Position numbers and translations under genes: made by a program
Part shown: positions 1-9,096 of the stretch, one piece after another
Layout of the letters: each line of letters starts with the position of its first letter
Numbering within the stretch: the stretch's first letter is position 1
The notes under the pieces: generated by a model
Databases searched by the model: none
The model's input: the letters and a program-made list of their open reading frames with translations, nothing else
Told to the model about the DNA's origin: nothing
Source of the DNA: Mariprofundus sp. UBA1536
GTDB lineage: Bacteria > Pseudomonadota > Zetaproteobacteria > Mariprofundales > Mariprofundaceae
Assembly (NCBI GenBank): GCA_002323245.1
Contig: DCPU01000021.1
Coordinates: 1-42,927, forward strand
Reading direction: 5' to 3'
Length of the DNA stretch: 42,927 bases

Positions 1-288
1 CATTTCTTTGTAGAGCTCAGCTGCTACATTTTCACTGCTTGGATTAATCACATCAAAGGGTGCTACATCATTAAGGTTGTAGTGATCCCAAGGCTCAAGC
101 GCTGCTTTAAGCTCTTTTTTCATGATTTTATAATCAATACCAAGACCCAACTCATCCAATTCCGAACAGTTCACAAACAAGCGTACATGCCAGTTGTGAC
201 CATGCAGGCGGGCGCAATCACCAGGATAACCGCGCAATTGATGCGCTGCTGAGAAGTGGGTTTCGGTCATGAGTTCATAAGTAGGCAT
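1..288 (-). CDS. queD: 6-carboxytetrahydropterin synthase QueD (partial, 3' end outside window)
   Basis: The 96 visible codons start at ATG 288 and run off the left edge of the window. The N-terminus TETHFSAAHQL and the downstream LHGHNWHVRL carry the histidines that bind Zn in the PTPS/QueD fold, and DHYNLND is also typical of the family. QueD converts 7,8-dihydroneopterin triphosphate to 6-carboxytetrahydropterin on the way to preQ0 and queuosine. It begins 5 bases after the DUF498 gene, so it is probably the last visible gene of the operon that starts at htpG or tgt. No clear Shine-Dalgarno precedes the start. A plain PTPS-family paralogue cannot be excluded, because the C-terminal catalytic part is missing. 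Confidence 0.9.
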   Translation of the reverse strand, partial: MPTYELMTETHFSAAHQLRGYPGDCARLHGHNWHVRLFVNCSELDELGLGIDYKIMKKELKAALEPWDHYNLNDVAPFDVINPSSENVAAELYKEM

Positions 289-293
289 GGTGG

Positions 294-701
294 TTAGTCT
301 CTGATGCTGGGTAAAAACATAGCGGCAGCAACTTTGCGCCCTTCCCCAACCAAAATATTAAAGGTGCGTGCTGCAGAACGTGAATCCATGCATTCAAAGC
401 CAATGTGTAATGATGCCAAATAATCCAAGACTTCGTGGTTTGGAAACTGGGTGCGACGACCTGTGCCAATCACCAATACTTCGGGCGCTTGTTTGCCTTC
501 TAACCAAGCAAAGTCGGCAACTTTCAAAGCTTCAACACTGTTATGTGCCCAAGGTTGAATCACTTCACCCAAATGAAAATAGAAATTAGCGCTAATCTTT
601 TCCCTACCCAATTGAAAATAGTTATCATCATAAGCATGAAAAATGCGTTGCCCGCTTTCAAGTTCTGGCGTCACATCGCCTTTCATGCTGGTGCCTAACA
701 T
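294..701 (-). CDS. DUF498/Mth938-domain protein
   Basis: A 135-residue soluble protein of the DUF498 (Mth938/Xcc1710, NDUFAF3-like) family. The diagnostic core is the stretch around residues 70-110, with EVLVIGTGRR, then HIGFECMDSRSAARTFN, which form the conserved beta-strand plus the MDS-x-AA-x-TFN motif. The family's biochemical role in bacteria is unknown; eukaryotic relatives assist respiratory complex I assembly. The ATG at 701 abuts the secF stop (702-704), so the two are translated together, and queD follows 5 bases downstream. A second Met at codon 6 is an alternative start. Bacterial members are often found beside secF, which agrees with this location. Confidence 0.85.
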   Translation of the reverse strand: MLGTSMKGDVTPELESGQRIFHAYDDNYFQLGREKISANFYFHLGEVIQPWAHNSVEALKVADFAWLEGKQAPEVLVIGTGRRTQFPNHEVLDYLASLHIGFECMDSRSAARTFNILVGEGRKVAAAMFLPSIRD

Positions 702-1646
702 TTAAGGGCGCGCTTCCAATTCTTTCAAATCTTCTTCGGACATTTCAAACTTGCCTTCCAATGAAAGCATGATGGGCGTGGCGATAAAAATGGACGAATA
801 TGTACCCACAGCAATACCGACCAGCAAGGCAAATGCAAAATCATGAATCACTTCGCCGCCAAACAGATATAACGCCAATACTACTAAAATAGTGGTAAAT
901 GATGTCATCAAAGTACGTGCTAATGTTTGGTTAATCGATTGATTGCAGACAAGGATTTCATCTTCAGGATGTTTTTTCTTGCGATTTAAATCGAAGTTTT
1001 CACGAATGCGGTCAAAGACCACAATGGTATCGTTAAGCGAATAACCAAGCACCGTTAGCAAAGCTGCCACCACGGGCAAGGAAAACTCCATACCTAGCAA
1101 GGAGAACACACCGACCACAATAATAATATCATGCAAAATCGCTGCATCAGCACCAAGGGCAAAACGAAGGCGGAAGCGGAACATCACATAAAACAAAATA
1201 CCAATCAGTGTGTAAATGACAGCCCACATACCCGCAGATTTGAGCTCTTCGCCCACTTGCGGGCCCACAAACTCAACGCGGCGCATTTCCACTTGGTCTG
1301 GGCTAAAGAAATTGCCCAAAGCATCCAAAATTTCAGTGCTAATCACAGATGATTCAACGCCTTCCTTGTTTTGCACGCGAATCAGAATATCTGATGGCGA
1401 ACCAAACTCTTGCAATACAGCAGTGCCATATCCTGCAGGCTCCAGTGATTTGCGAATATCGCTCATCTCCACTTGCTGGTGGAAGCGCACTTCAACCAAG
1501 GTGCCTCCGGTAAAGTCGATACCCAAATTGAGACCTTTGAAGAAAATCAGCGACAAAGAAATCAGCAATACGGCTGCAGAAATGGCCATCGCAATCTTGC
1601 GCGCGCCTAAGAAGTTGATGTTAATATCGGGGCGAATAATTTGCAT
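702..1646 (-). CDS. secF: Protein translocase subunit SecF
   Basis: A 314-residue inner-membrane protein, normal length for SecF. It has one N-terminal TM helix (about residues 16-36), the conserved GIDFTGGTLVEV at the start of the periplasmic domain, and a C-terminal bundle of TM helices with the family motif SLNDTIVVFDRIREN around residue 205. With SecD it forms the RND-like proton-driven partner of SecYEG that pulls preproteins out on the periplasmic side. It follows secD by 9 bases and is translationally adjacent to the DUF498 gene. Confidence 0.97.
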   Translation of the reverse strand: MQIIRPDININFLGARKIAMAISAAVLLISLSLIFFKGLNLGIDFTGGTLVEVRFHQQVEMSDIRKSLEPAGYGTAVLQEFGSPSDILIRVQNKEGVESSVISTEILDALGNFFSPDQVEMRRVEFVGPQVGEELKSAGMWAVIYTLIGILFYVMFRFRLRFALGADAAILHDIIIVVGVFSLLGMEFSLPVVAALLTVLGYSLNDTIVVFDRIRENFDLNRKKKHPEDEILVCNQSINQTLARTLMTSFTTILVVLALYLFGGEVIHDFAFALLVGIAVGTYSSIFIATPIMLSLEGKFEMSEEDLKELEARP

Positions 1647-1655
1647 GATATGTCC

Positions 1656-3215
1656 TTAAATACTCAATTCTTTGATGTTCTTACGATTCTTGTGTGACAA
1701 CACAATAATGGCACGTGTCACCACAATAGCTGTAAACATCGAGGCCAAAATACCTACGCTTAATGTCACCGCGAAACCTTTGATAGGGCCTGTTCCAAAT
1801 TGGAACAAAACAATGGCGGCAATCAAGGTAGTAATATTGGCATCCATAATGGTGGAAAATGCTTTATCGTAACCGCCATCAATGGCTGAAAACGGCGTTT
1901 TACCATTATTAATCTCTTCGCGAATACGCTCAAAGATCAACACGTTGGCATCCACCGCCATACCAATAGTAAGCACGATACCTGCAATGCCGGGTAGCGT
2001 TAATGTAGCGCCAAGCATACTCATGGCAGCCGCAATCAAGACAATGTTAAACAACAAAGCGATATTGGCCACTAGACCAAAGAACCGGTAATAGACCACC
2101 ATGAACAACAATACAGCCACACAGCCATAAATAATTGAGCTTAAACCTTGATCAATAGAGTCTTGGCCCAAGCTGGGGCCAATGGAGCGCTCTTCCACCA
2201 CTTTAATCGGCGCAGGCAATGCACCAGCACGCAGTACAATGGCCAAATCATGGGCTTCTGTAGGCGTGAAGCTTCCGGAAATTTGCGCAGTGCCGCCAGA
2301 AATACGTTCACGAATCACAGGTGCAGATTGGACCACACCTTCCAAAAGAATAGCGAAACGCTTATTCACATTTTCATTGGTCAAACGATCAAATTGGCGC
2401 GCACCTTGATTATTAAATGTCAAAGATACAGCGGGCTCATTGTATTGTGGATCAATCGAAACCCTTGCCTTAGCTACATCTTTACCCGAAAGCTCAGTAC
2501 GTTTTTTTAGCAAATAAGGCTGACCTGAAGATCCATAAGCAATCATGTCATCTGCTGGAATTTGACCCTGCAACGCTTGGTCCAAATCACCTTTTTCGTC
2601 TACCAACTTAAACTCAAGCTGGGCTGTTTGACCGATAATAGCCTTGGCGCGGGCTGAGTCTTGGTAACCTGGAATCTGCACCAATACGCGGCGATCGCCT
2701 TGACGCATAATCACTGGCTCAGTGGTGCCCAATGCATCCACACGGCGACGAATCACTTCGATGGTTTGCTCAATGGCATACGATTTCACATCTTTCACTT
2801 CATTTTCAGAAATCGTAAAGACCAAAGTGTCTGCTTCCACAGCTTCCATGGTAAAACCATTAAGCGCAGCCTTAAGTACTTTTTCAGCTTGATTGATATC
2901 TGCAACTTCTTTGATGACCACAGTCACCTGCGTGGCATTACTTTCTAACTTGGAGTAACGAATGTTTTCTTCACGCAATGCACGACGTATCACATTGATG
3001 TTGTCAGAAACCTGTTGTTTCACCACTTGCTCAATATCCACATCCACCACCAAGTGAATGCCGCCTTTCAAATCCAAGCCCAAATTCATGGGTTGGCTCA
3101 TGGATGCGGGCCACCATGACGGTAATGAAGTCATCACATTGGGGGCTGCGCCCATGATAGAGCCGATAAGTACAGTGAGAATCAGCCAGAATTTCCAGCG
3201 AGCATATGCGTGCAT
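1656..3215 (-). CDS. secD: Protein translocase subunit SecD
   Basis: A 519-residue SecD, slightly shorter than the E. coli protein, which is about 615 residues. TM1 lies at about residues 9-26, followed by the family motif GLDLKGGIHLVVDVD at about 46-60. A large periplasmic P1 domain follows, and then five C-terminal TM helices with GMAVDANVLIFERIREE near residue 430, which contains the Asp implicated in proton coupling in the SecDF family. It acts with SecF, and is encoded between yajC (40-base gap) and secF. The start is ATG 3215 (MHAYARWKF), directly before TM1. Confidence 0.97.
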   Translation of the reverse strand: MHAYARWKFWLILTVLIGSIMGAAPNVMTSLPSWWPASMSQPMNLGLDLKGGIHLVVDVDIEQVVKQQVSDNINVIRRALREENIRYSKLESNATQVTVVIKEVADINQAEKVLKAALNGFTMEAVEADTLVFTISENEVKDVKSYAIEQTIEVIRRRVDALGTTEPVIMRQGDRRVLVQIPGYQDSARAKAIIGQTAQLEFKLVDEKGDLDQALQGQIPADDMIAYGSSGQPYLLKKRTELSGKDVAKARVSIDPQYNEPAVSLTFNNQGARQFDRLTNENVNKRFAILLEGVVQSAPVIRERISGGTAQISGSFTPTEAHDLAIVLRAGALPAPIKVVEERSIGPSLGQDSIDQGLSSIIYGCVAVLLFMVVYYRFFGLVANIALLFNIVLIAAAMSMLGATLTLPGIAGIVLTIGMAVDANVLIFERIREEINNGKTPFSAIDGGYDKAFSTIMDANITTLIAAIVLFQFGTGPIKGFAVTLSVGILASMFTAIVVTRAIIVLSHKNRKNIKELSI

Positions 3216-3255
3216 GTTAAGTCCTTGTTGTTAAGCAGATGTTTTTAAAGCGGTA

Positions 3256-3618
3256 TTAGTCGTTTTTTACCAAATCAATGATGGTGTCTTGTTTGGCTTT
3301 CACACGAATGCCTTCAGCCAACTCAATCACCAGGTGTTGTTCTTTCACATCAATGATTTGACCAAAAAAGCCGCCGCCAGTGATCACTTTGTCACCTTTT
3401 TTCAAATTCTTAATCACTTCTGCATGTTCTTTCATGCGTTTTTGTTGCGGGCGAATCAACAACACCCAGAAAATGACCATAATCAAAACCAAAGGCACCA
3501 ATGAAGCGAATCCTTCACCTGCACTGCCCTCAGCATGGGCAAGGTTTGCGGGCAAAACTGCCAAGGCCAAAGCCGCCAAAATATTTGAGCCGTATTGTTT
3601 CAATGTTGATTTGTTCAT
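3256..3618 (-). CDS. yajC: Preprotein translocase accessory subunit YajC
   Basis: A 120-residue small membrane protein. After an N-terminal hydrophobic stretch it has the YajC TM helix (about residues 40-58), immediately followed by the family signature LLIRPQQKRMKEH and then a short soluble domain with LKKGDKVITGGGFFGQI. YajC associates with SecDF. The extra N-terminal segment (about 30 residues ending in AHAEG) looks like a signal peptide, which many YajC proteins have. It lies 81 bases from tgt; this gap contains A/T-rich tracts and could carry its own promoter, but tgt-yajC-secD-secF is the common gene order. Confidence 0.96.
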   Translation of the reverse strand: MNKSTLKQYGSNILAALALAVLPANLAHAEGSAGEGFASLVPLVLIMVIFWVLLIRPQQKRMKEHAEVIKNLKKGDKVITGGGFFGQIIDVKEQHLVIELAEGIRVKAKQDTIIDLVKND

Positions 3619-3699
3619 TTTTCTTCCCTTTATCCTTTAATTTCCCTTTTTTTACCCATCAAATGAGTGTTGGTTTTACATTTAGCAAACTGGGTTAAA

Positions 3700-4821
3700 C
3701 TATTGATTCCTATACGTCTTTAAGAAGTTGTCGCGAAATTCCGGCCAACGCTGTTCTCGTATTGCTACACGCGCCCTTTTCATGAGGTCGCAATAGTAAT
3801 GAAGATTGTGCAAGGTATTCAACCGCGAACTTAACAATTCTTTGGCCATAAACAAATGCCGCAAATATGCCCGCGAAAAATTCTGGCAGGTATAACAAGT
3901 ACAGCCTTCCATAATCGGCGCTTCATCAGTTTGGTGTTTGAGGTTTTTAATGTTGAGTTTACCCGTATCGGTAAAGAGGGTTCCATTACGCGCGTTGCGG
4001 CTTGGCATCACGCAATCAAACATATCAATGCCGCGATTTATGCCTTCAATCAAATCATCGGGTGTACCCACACCCATCACATAATGGGGTTTATCTTCAG
4101 GCAAATGTGGTGCCAATGCATCCATCATCGCCATCATCTCTTCTTTGGGTTCACCCACCGAAAGGCCGCCAATAGCAATCCCTTCAAAATCAATAGCTTT
4201 GATAGCTTCTAAGCTTTCTAATCGAAGCTCAGGGTACATACCGCCCTGCACAATACCAAACAAGGCTTGTGTATCATTCACGGGTAAGTGCTCACGGCAA
4301 TCTTTGGCCCAACGCATGCTCATTTCCATGGAAGTTTTGGCTTCATCGAAAGTCGCGGGATATGGCGTGCATTCATCAAATGCCATCACAATATCGCTGC
4401 CCAATTTACGCTGGATATCCATGCTTTCTTTGGGGCCCAAAAACCATTTCGAGCCATCAATATGGGAGCTAAAGCGCACACCTTCTGGCTCTATCTTACG
4501 CAAATCACCCAGCGACCAGACTTGAAATCCACCAGAGTCGGTAAGAATCGGTCTATCCCAAGCCATGAATTTGTGTAAACCACCCATCTTTTCAACAATA
4601 TCTGCACCAGGTCGCAGCATCAGATGGTAGGTGTTACCCAATATGATTTCAGCTTCGATATCATCGGTTAAATCGGCAGGTGTTAAGCTTTTGACTGTGG
4701 CTTGCGTGCCCACAGGCATAAATACAGGCGTTTGAACCTTGCCATGCGGCAAGGTGAGCTCGCCACTTCTGGCAAACCCACCCTCATCTTTAGCAATAAT
4801 ATCGAAAGTTAAAGAAGCCAC
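3700..4821 (-). CDS. tgt: Queuine/preQ1 tRNA-ribosyltransferase Tgt
   Basis: A 373-residue enzyme that exchanges guanine 34 for preQ1 in tRNAs with GUN anticodons. The catalytic pocket motif ILTDSGGFQVWSL puts the general base Asp at residue 95. FDCVMPSRNARNG holds the second, nucleophilic Asp, and the C-terminal Zn site is visible as CTCYTCQNFSRAYLRHLF (Cys, Cys, Cys, His). The start is GTG 4821, 6 bases after the htpG stop, without a recognisable Shine-Dalgarno, so translation may be coupled to htpG. The downstream yajC-secDF operon and the queD at the far end form a queuosine/Sec cluster. Confidence 0.97.
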   Translation of the reverse strand: MASLTFDIIAKDEGGFARSGELTLPHGKVQTPVFMPVGTQATVKSLTPADLTDDIEAEIILGNTYHLMLRPGADIVEKMGGLHKFMAWDRPILTDSGGFQVWSLGDLRKIEPEGVRFSSHIDGSKWFLGPKESMDIQRKLGSDIVMAFDECTPYPATFDEAKTSMEMSMRWAKDCREHLPVNDTQALFGIVQGGMYPELRLESLEAIKAIDFEGIAIGGLSVGEPKEEMMAMMDALAPHLPEDKPHYVMGVGTPDDLIEGINRGIDMFDCVMPSRNARNGTLFTDTGKLNIKNLKHQTDEAPIMEGCTCYTCQNFSRAYLRHLFMAKELLSSRLNTLHNLHYYCDLMKRARVAIREQRWPEFRDNFLKTYRNQ

Positions 4822-4827
4822 GTAAAA

Positions 4828-6720
4828 TTAAAGCGTCGCAAACAATTCATTCATGCGTTTGACAAACCCTGCTGGATCTTCCGGCAAGGCACCTTCGGCG
4901 AGTACGGATTGTTCAAATAACAAGTTCGACCAAAGTTTAAGCTTCGCTTCATCGGCATCAGCCAAACGCTTGACCAAAATATGGTTGGCATTGATTTCCA
5001 AAATTGGCTTGATTTCAGGTACCTCTTGCCCAGCTTGACGAAGAATGCGCTCTAAATTGCTGCTGATATCGGTTTCTTCAGATATCAAACATGCAGGTGA
5101 ATCCACCAAACGAGAAGATACGCGCACTTCTTTAACACGGTCAGCAAGCACAGCTTTCATTTTTTCAGCAATCGGGCTTGCTTCTTTGGCGTTGGTTTCG
5201 TCTTCAGCTTTTTCAGCAGCTTTTTCTTCTTCGCTGCCAATGCCTGACAAATCAAGCTCGCCTCGGGCAATCGAGTGCAAGGCTTTGCCATCAAAATCAG
5301 ACAAATGTGATGTTAACCATTCATCGATACGATCGGAGAGCAACAACACTTCCACGCCTTTTTTGCGGAATATCTCCAAGTGCGGGCTGTTTTTGGCTGC
5401 AGCCATCGATTCAGCAGTAATATAATAAATCGTATCCTGCCCTTCTTTCATGCGGGTGATGTAATCAGCAAAGGACGTAACTTCTTCATCATTTTCTGTA
5501 CTGGCAAAACGCAATAACGCGGCAATATCTTTTTTGTTACTGTGATCTTCAATGATGCCTTCTTTGAGGCAGTTGCCAAATTCATTCCAAAACGTTTGAT
5601 AAGTCTCGCCATCATTGCTGGCCATGTCTTTAAGCCAGCTCAATACACGTTTGGTCGCACCTTTTTTCATGGCATCCATAGCTGGGCTTTGCTGCAAGAT
5701 TTCGCGAGAAACATTCAACGGCAAATCGTTGGAATCCATCACCCCGCGTACAAAACGCAGGTAACGTGGCATTAAATCTTCTGTGGCTTCCATGATAAAA
5801 ACACGGCGCACATAGAGTTTTACACCATGTTTGGCTTCAGCTTGCCACAAATCAAATGGCGCGCGTTTAGGCACATAAAAGAGAATGGTATATTCATATT
5901 TACCTTCCAAACGTTGGTGCAAATGGGCGATAGGATCTTCAAAATCGTGAGCCACATGCTGATAAAAACCATTATAGTCTTCATCGGTCAAATCTGATTT
6001 TGATTTTGCCCACAAGGCTGATGCTTGGTTGACGGTTTCTTCAACCGCAGGTTCGGTAACCTTGCCATCTGCATCGATTTGCGCAGGTTTCATCATACGA
6101 ATGGGGAATGGGATGTGATCGGCATACTTGCTAATCACGCTGCGCAATTTCCAATCATTGAGATATTCAACGGCTTCATCTCGCAAATGCAGCACGATTT
6201 CAGTGCCGCGCTTGGCTTTTTCAATGGTTTCAAGTGTAAATTCGCCATCACCTGCTGAAATCCATTGTACGCCATGTTCAGCGGTTAAGCCTGCACGGCG
6301 CGTGGTCAGTGTAACTTGGTTGGCAACCAGGAATGAGGAGTAAAAACCCACACCAAACTGGCCAATCATATGAGCATCTTTTTCTTGGTCGCCAGAGAGT
6401 TGGCTGAAAAATTCTTTGGTACCTGAGCGAGCGATGGTACCGATATTGGCAATCACTTCTTCGCGGTTCATACCAATACCGTTATCAGAAATGGTGATGG
6501 TTTTATTATCTTTATCGTAGGCCACAAACACATGCAAATCAGAGTCACCTTCAAATAAGGCATCATCGGTGGTGGCTTCAAAGCGTAGTTTGTCCGCAGC
6601 ATCAGATGCATTGGAAATCAATTCACGAAGAAAAATCTCTTTATTCGAATAAAGGGAGTGAATCATCAGGTCTAGTAATTGTTTGACCTCAGTCTGAAAA
6701 TTCATGGTTTCTTTCGTCAT
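4828..6720 (-). CDS. htpG: Molecular chaperone HtpG (Hsp90)
   Basis: A 630-residue bacterial Hsp90, full length. The GHKL ATPase N-domain is explicit: ELISNASDAADKLRFEA (ATP/Mg Asn), DNGIGMNREEVIANIGTIA, and GQFGVGFYSSFLVA. The middle domain carries the conserved RRVFIMEATEDLMPRYLRF with the gamma-phosphate-contacting region, and NVSREILQQ follows. The start is ATG 6720 (MTKETMNFQTEVKQ), with an in-frame ATG at codon 6 as an alternative. A sigma70-like promoter and a small hairpin lie upstream (see 6758-6808). Placement directly ahead of tgt is unusual and suggests that heat-regulated transcription could run into the queuosine/Sec genes. Confidence 0.98.
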   Translation of the reverse strand: MTKETMNFQTEVKQLLDLMIHSLYSNKEIFLRELISNASDAADKLRFEATTDDALFEGDSDLHVFVAYDKDNKTITISDNGIGMNREEVIANIGTIARSGTKEFFSQLSGDQEKDAHMIGQFGVGFYSSFLVANQVTLTTRRAGLTAEHGVQWISAGDGEFTLETIEKAKRGTEIVLHLRDEAVEYLNDWKLRSVISKYADHIPFPIRMMKPAQIDADGKVTEPAVEETVNQASALWAKSKSDLTDEDYNGFYQHVAHDFEDPIAHLHQRLEGKYEYTILFYVPKRAPFDLWQAEAKHGVKLYVRRVFIMEATEDLMPRYLRFVRGVMDSNDLPLNVSREILQQSPAMDAMKKGATKRVLSWLKDMASNDGETYQTFWNEFGNCLKEGIIEDHSNKKDIAALLRFASTENDEEVTSFADYITRMKEGQDTIYYITAESMAAAKNSPHLEIFRKKGVEVLLLSDRIDEWLTSHLSDFDGKALHSIARGELDLSGIGSEEEKAAEKAEDETNAKEASPIAEKMKAVLADRVKEVRVSSRLVDSPACLISEETDISSNLERILRQAGQEVPEIKPILEINANHILVKRLADADEAKLKLWSNLLFEQSVLAEGALPEDPAGFVKRMNELFATL

Positions 6721-6757
6721 GTTTAACCTCTTAGCTAGATTTTAGAATTGCTTGGGC

Positions 6758-6770
6758 GCCTATTGTAGGC
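6758..6770 (-). promoter_or_regulatory. Small hairpin in the htpG leader
   Basis: A perfect 5-bp stem with a 3-nt loop (GCCTA-TTG-TAGGC) lies about 38 bases before the htpG start and downstream of the predicted -10. It could be an operator dyad or an RNA element. No T-tract follows it on the minus strand within reach of a terminator. Confidence 0.3.
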
Positions 6771-6777
6771 AGCGATG

Positions 6778-6808
6778 ATTATATAGAGATGACATGCACC
6801 GATTTCAA
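6778..6808 (-). promoter_or_regulatory. Predicted htpG promoter
   Basis: On the minus strand TTGAAA (6803-6808) is separated by exactly 17 bases from TATATA (6780-6785), a good sigma70 match. The -35 is preceded by C, giving CTTGAA, the heat-shock sigma32 -35 core. No clear CCCCAT-type -10 is visible, so a heat-shock promoter is only a possibility. The element overlaps the 3' end region of the upstream yjeT-like gene, consistent with htpG being transcribed separately. Confidence 0.45.
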
Positions 6809-6812
6809 GGCC

Positions 6813-7001
6813 TTAAGTACTTCGCACCCACCACACCACAAGCCAACCTAGAATTACGAATGTAATGCCCATCAAGCGAATGGACGATATGGGCAGCTCA
6901 GGAAGCTTCTTTACCATCTCAATCATGCCATGCGGAAAGAGCGCATAAAGCGCTCCTTCTAAGACCAATACGAGCCCAATTGCGGCCCATAAATCATTCA
7001 T
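6813..7001 (-). CDS. DUF2065 (YjeT-like) small membrane protein
   Basis: A 62-residue protein with two TM helices (about residues 4-24 and 41-59) and the DUF2065 pattern LVLVLEGALYALFP, then RLMGITFVILGWLVVW. The function is unknown. It follows hflC by 12 bases. In enterobacteria the order is hflK-hflC-yjeT-purA; here the first three are retained but purA is 8.5 kb away in another operon. Confidence 0.85.
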   Translation of the reverse strand: MNDLWAAIGLVLVLEGALYALFPHGMIEMVKKLPELPISSIRLMGITFVILGWLVVWWVRST

Positions 7002-7013
7002 GACCTGATGATG

Positions 7014-7886
7014 TTATTTAGAGCTTTCGAAATATCTGAAAAATTCAGAGTTGGGCGAGAGCACAACACGGCTTTGGGTGGCCATTGAAGTTTTATAAGC
7101 ATCCAATGAACGCACAAATGCATAAAACTTAGGATCTTGCTCATGCGCTTTGGCATAAATCTTCGTTGCCTTCGCATCAGCGTTACCACGAAGAATTTCT
7201 GATTCTTTATAAGCATCAGCAAGCAAGAATTTACTTTCTTTATCTGCAGTTGCCATGATTTCTTTGGCAGCTTCCTCACCTTCAGAACGGTATTGTTTGG
7301 CAATACGTTGACGCTCAGCTTTCATACGACGGAATACAGATTCCGAGTTTTCTTCCGGCAAATCAGCACGTTTAATGCGAACATCCACCACTTCAATACC
7401 CAATGATGAAGCCTCTTCATTGGCAATTTTGGTGATATCAATCATCAAGTTGGCGCGTTTACTGCCGTCATCCCCGCCAGAAACAATCTCGTGCAAGGTG
7501 TGTTGACCCAAGACTTCGCGCACTTTACCGCGCACCACATCTTGCATACGAGATTCCACACGTTCACGTGTTTTGGCGACCTGAAACACTTTAAGCGAAT
7601 CTATGATTTTCCAGCGTGTAAAGCTATCGACAATAATTTTTTTCTTATCTTTGGTGATCACTTCATTAGGCATGTCATCACTAGAGAGAAGACGCTTATC
7701 AAAGACAACCACATTGTGCCAAGGCATTTTCCAGTGCAGGCCGGCTTCTGTAATTGGAGCGCCAGTAATATTACCAAATTGCATGACCAATACCTGGTCC
7801 CGTTGATCCACAATAAAAGCACAGCGACCTACCACGATAATAACAACAGCAATCAATGCGCCAGTGATAATTTGTTTGATATCCAT
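7014..7886 (-). CDS. hflC: Protease modulator HflC
   Basis: A 290-residue SPFH/band-7 protein. One N-terminal TM helix (about residues 7-25) anchors a periplasmic SPFH domain that starts IVDQRDQVLVMQFG. A long charged, Ala/Glu-rich helix follows (about 185-245). HflC pairs with HflK to form the cage around the FtsH protease. The ATG overlaps the hflK stop by one base (TAATG), indicating translational coupling. The C-terminal LSPNSEFFRYF motif is characteristic of HflC. Confidence 0.95.
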   Translation of the reverse strand: MDIKQIITGALIAVVIIVVGRCAFIVDQRDQVLVMQFGNITGAPITEAGLHWKMPWHNVVVFDKRLLSSDDMPNEVITKDKKKIIVDSFTRWKIIDSLKVFQVAKTRERVESRMQDVVRGKVREVLGQHTLHEIVSGGDDGSKRANLMIDITKIANEEASSLGIEVVDVRIKRADLPEENSESVFRRMKAERQRIAKQYRSEGEEAAKEIMATADKESKFLLADAYKESEILRGNADAKATKIYAKAHEQDPKFYAFVRSLDAYKTSMATQSRVVLSPNSEFFRYFESSK

Positions 7887-8992
7887 TATTTCACCTCAAC
7901 TTTCGAACGATCCAGCGGCAAATAAGGCAACACTTGTTTGGCTACTGATGCATCTACAATCACCTTATCAGCTTTGGCTAACACGTCTTCCATGGTTTCC
8001 AGATACAAACGCTTGCGAGTGACCTCTGGAGCAGTCTTGTAAGCTTGATACAAGCTATTAAAACGATCGGCTTCACCCAAGGCCCTATCTTCCACTTCTT
8101 TAGCGTATGCTTCGGCTTCAAGAATCATTTTTTTAGCTTCACCACGTGCATTAGGGATAATGGAGTTGGCATAAGTTTCGGCTTCGTTTTTAGCACGCTC
8201 TTTATCTTCTCGCGCACTGGCCACATCTTTAAATTCCTTACTCACGCGCTCAGGCGGTTGTACATCAGAAAGTTTCACCGTGGTAATCTCAATACCAGCA
8301 TTGTAACTATCCAAAATAGCTTGGATGCCTTTTTGTGTTTCGATTTCCACTTCCGCTTTTTTATCAGTCATCACATCATCAATCAATGTGGCACCAATCA
8401 CTTCACGAATTGAGCTTTCAGCAGCATCCCGCACTGTATTAATGGCTTCAGCAGCATCAATTTCAAATAAATATTTTTCAATTTCACGAATTTTGTATTG
8501 CACCACAAATGAGATATCCACGATATTTTCATCTTTGGTCAACATCAACGCTTCTTGATCCATTTTACGGGTACGACCATCATCAAACGAACGGAAGCCC
8601 ACGGTTAAACGCTGGACTGAAAGGGTTGGAATTTTTTCAATGGTTTCAATCGGATATGGGAAATGCCAGTTTAAACCCGGGCTGCTGGTTGAGGCATGTT
8701 GACCAAAACGAAGCACCACTGCTTCTTCATCAGCTGCAACAATATAAACGCCTGAAGCCATCCAAATCGCTGCGGCAATGGACATGGCAGTAATGATAAA
8801 ACCTTTGCTTAATTCACCGCCGCCGTTTTTGTTGTTGCCATTATTTCCACCGCCGAAAAACCCACCAAAACGGTCATTGAGCTTTTTCATCATTTCATCC
8901 AAGTCCGGTGGCGTTTGCTTGTTGCCTCCACCTGATGAGCCATTGGGTTTATTTCCCCAAGGATTATTATCCTGATTTTGATTCCACGGCAT
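7886..8992 (-). CDS. hflK: FtsH protease activity modulator HflK
   Basis: A protein of about 368 residues. The N-terminus is cytoplasmic, Gly/Asn-rich and proline-rich (about residues 1-70), as in HflK, then comes a TM helix (about 75-95), then an SPFH domain with ADEEAVVLRFG and a long Ala/Glu helix (about 240-310). I prefer ATG 8992 over the upstream GTG at 8998: AAGGAG lies 7 bases before this ATG, but only 1 base before the GTG. It leads the hflK-hflC-yjeT-like operon. Confidence 0.95.
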   Translation of the reverse strand: MPWNQNQDNNPWGNKPNGSSGGGNKQTPPDLDEMMKKLNDRFGGFFGGGNNGNNKNGGGELSKGFIITAMSIAAAIWMASGVYIVAADEEAVVLRFGQHASTSSPGLNWHFPYPIETIEKIPTLSVQRLTVGFRSFDDGRTRKMDQEALMLTKDENIVDISFVVQYKIREIEKYLFEIDAAEAINTVRDAAESSIREVIGATLIDDVMTDKKAEVEIETQKGIQAILDSYNAGIEITTVKLSDVQPPERVSKEFKDVASAREDKERAKNEAETYANSIIPNARGEAKKMILEAEAYAKEVEDRALGEADRFNSLYQAYKTAPEVTRKRLYLETMEDVLAKADKVIVDASVAKQVLPYLPLDRSKVEVK

Positions 8993-9012
8993 GGGCACAC
9001 TCCTTAGGACTT

Positions 9013-9036
9013 CACGCGATAAGTTCGCGTGTTTTA
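9013..9036 (-). promoter_or_regulatory. Hairpin in the hflK upstream region
   Basis: A 6-bp GC-rich stem CACGCG (9013-9018) / CGCGTG (9026-9031) with a 7-nt loop is followed on the plus strand by TTTTAA. In the hflK direction it lies about 20 bases before the start codon, with the Shine-Dalgarno just downstream. It could be a weak terminator reading rightward, or a leader structure or operator for hflK. Confidence 0.3.
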
Positions 9037-9096
9037 ACGAAAGACGCAGTATAGCTTGCGAATTACTGATTGCATCATTGGATTTGTTACGATTTA

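Noticed and set aside
6778..6808. Definite sigma32 heat-shock promoter for htpG
   Set aside because: CTTGAA is present but no CCCCAT-type -10; the sigma70 spacing fits better.
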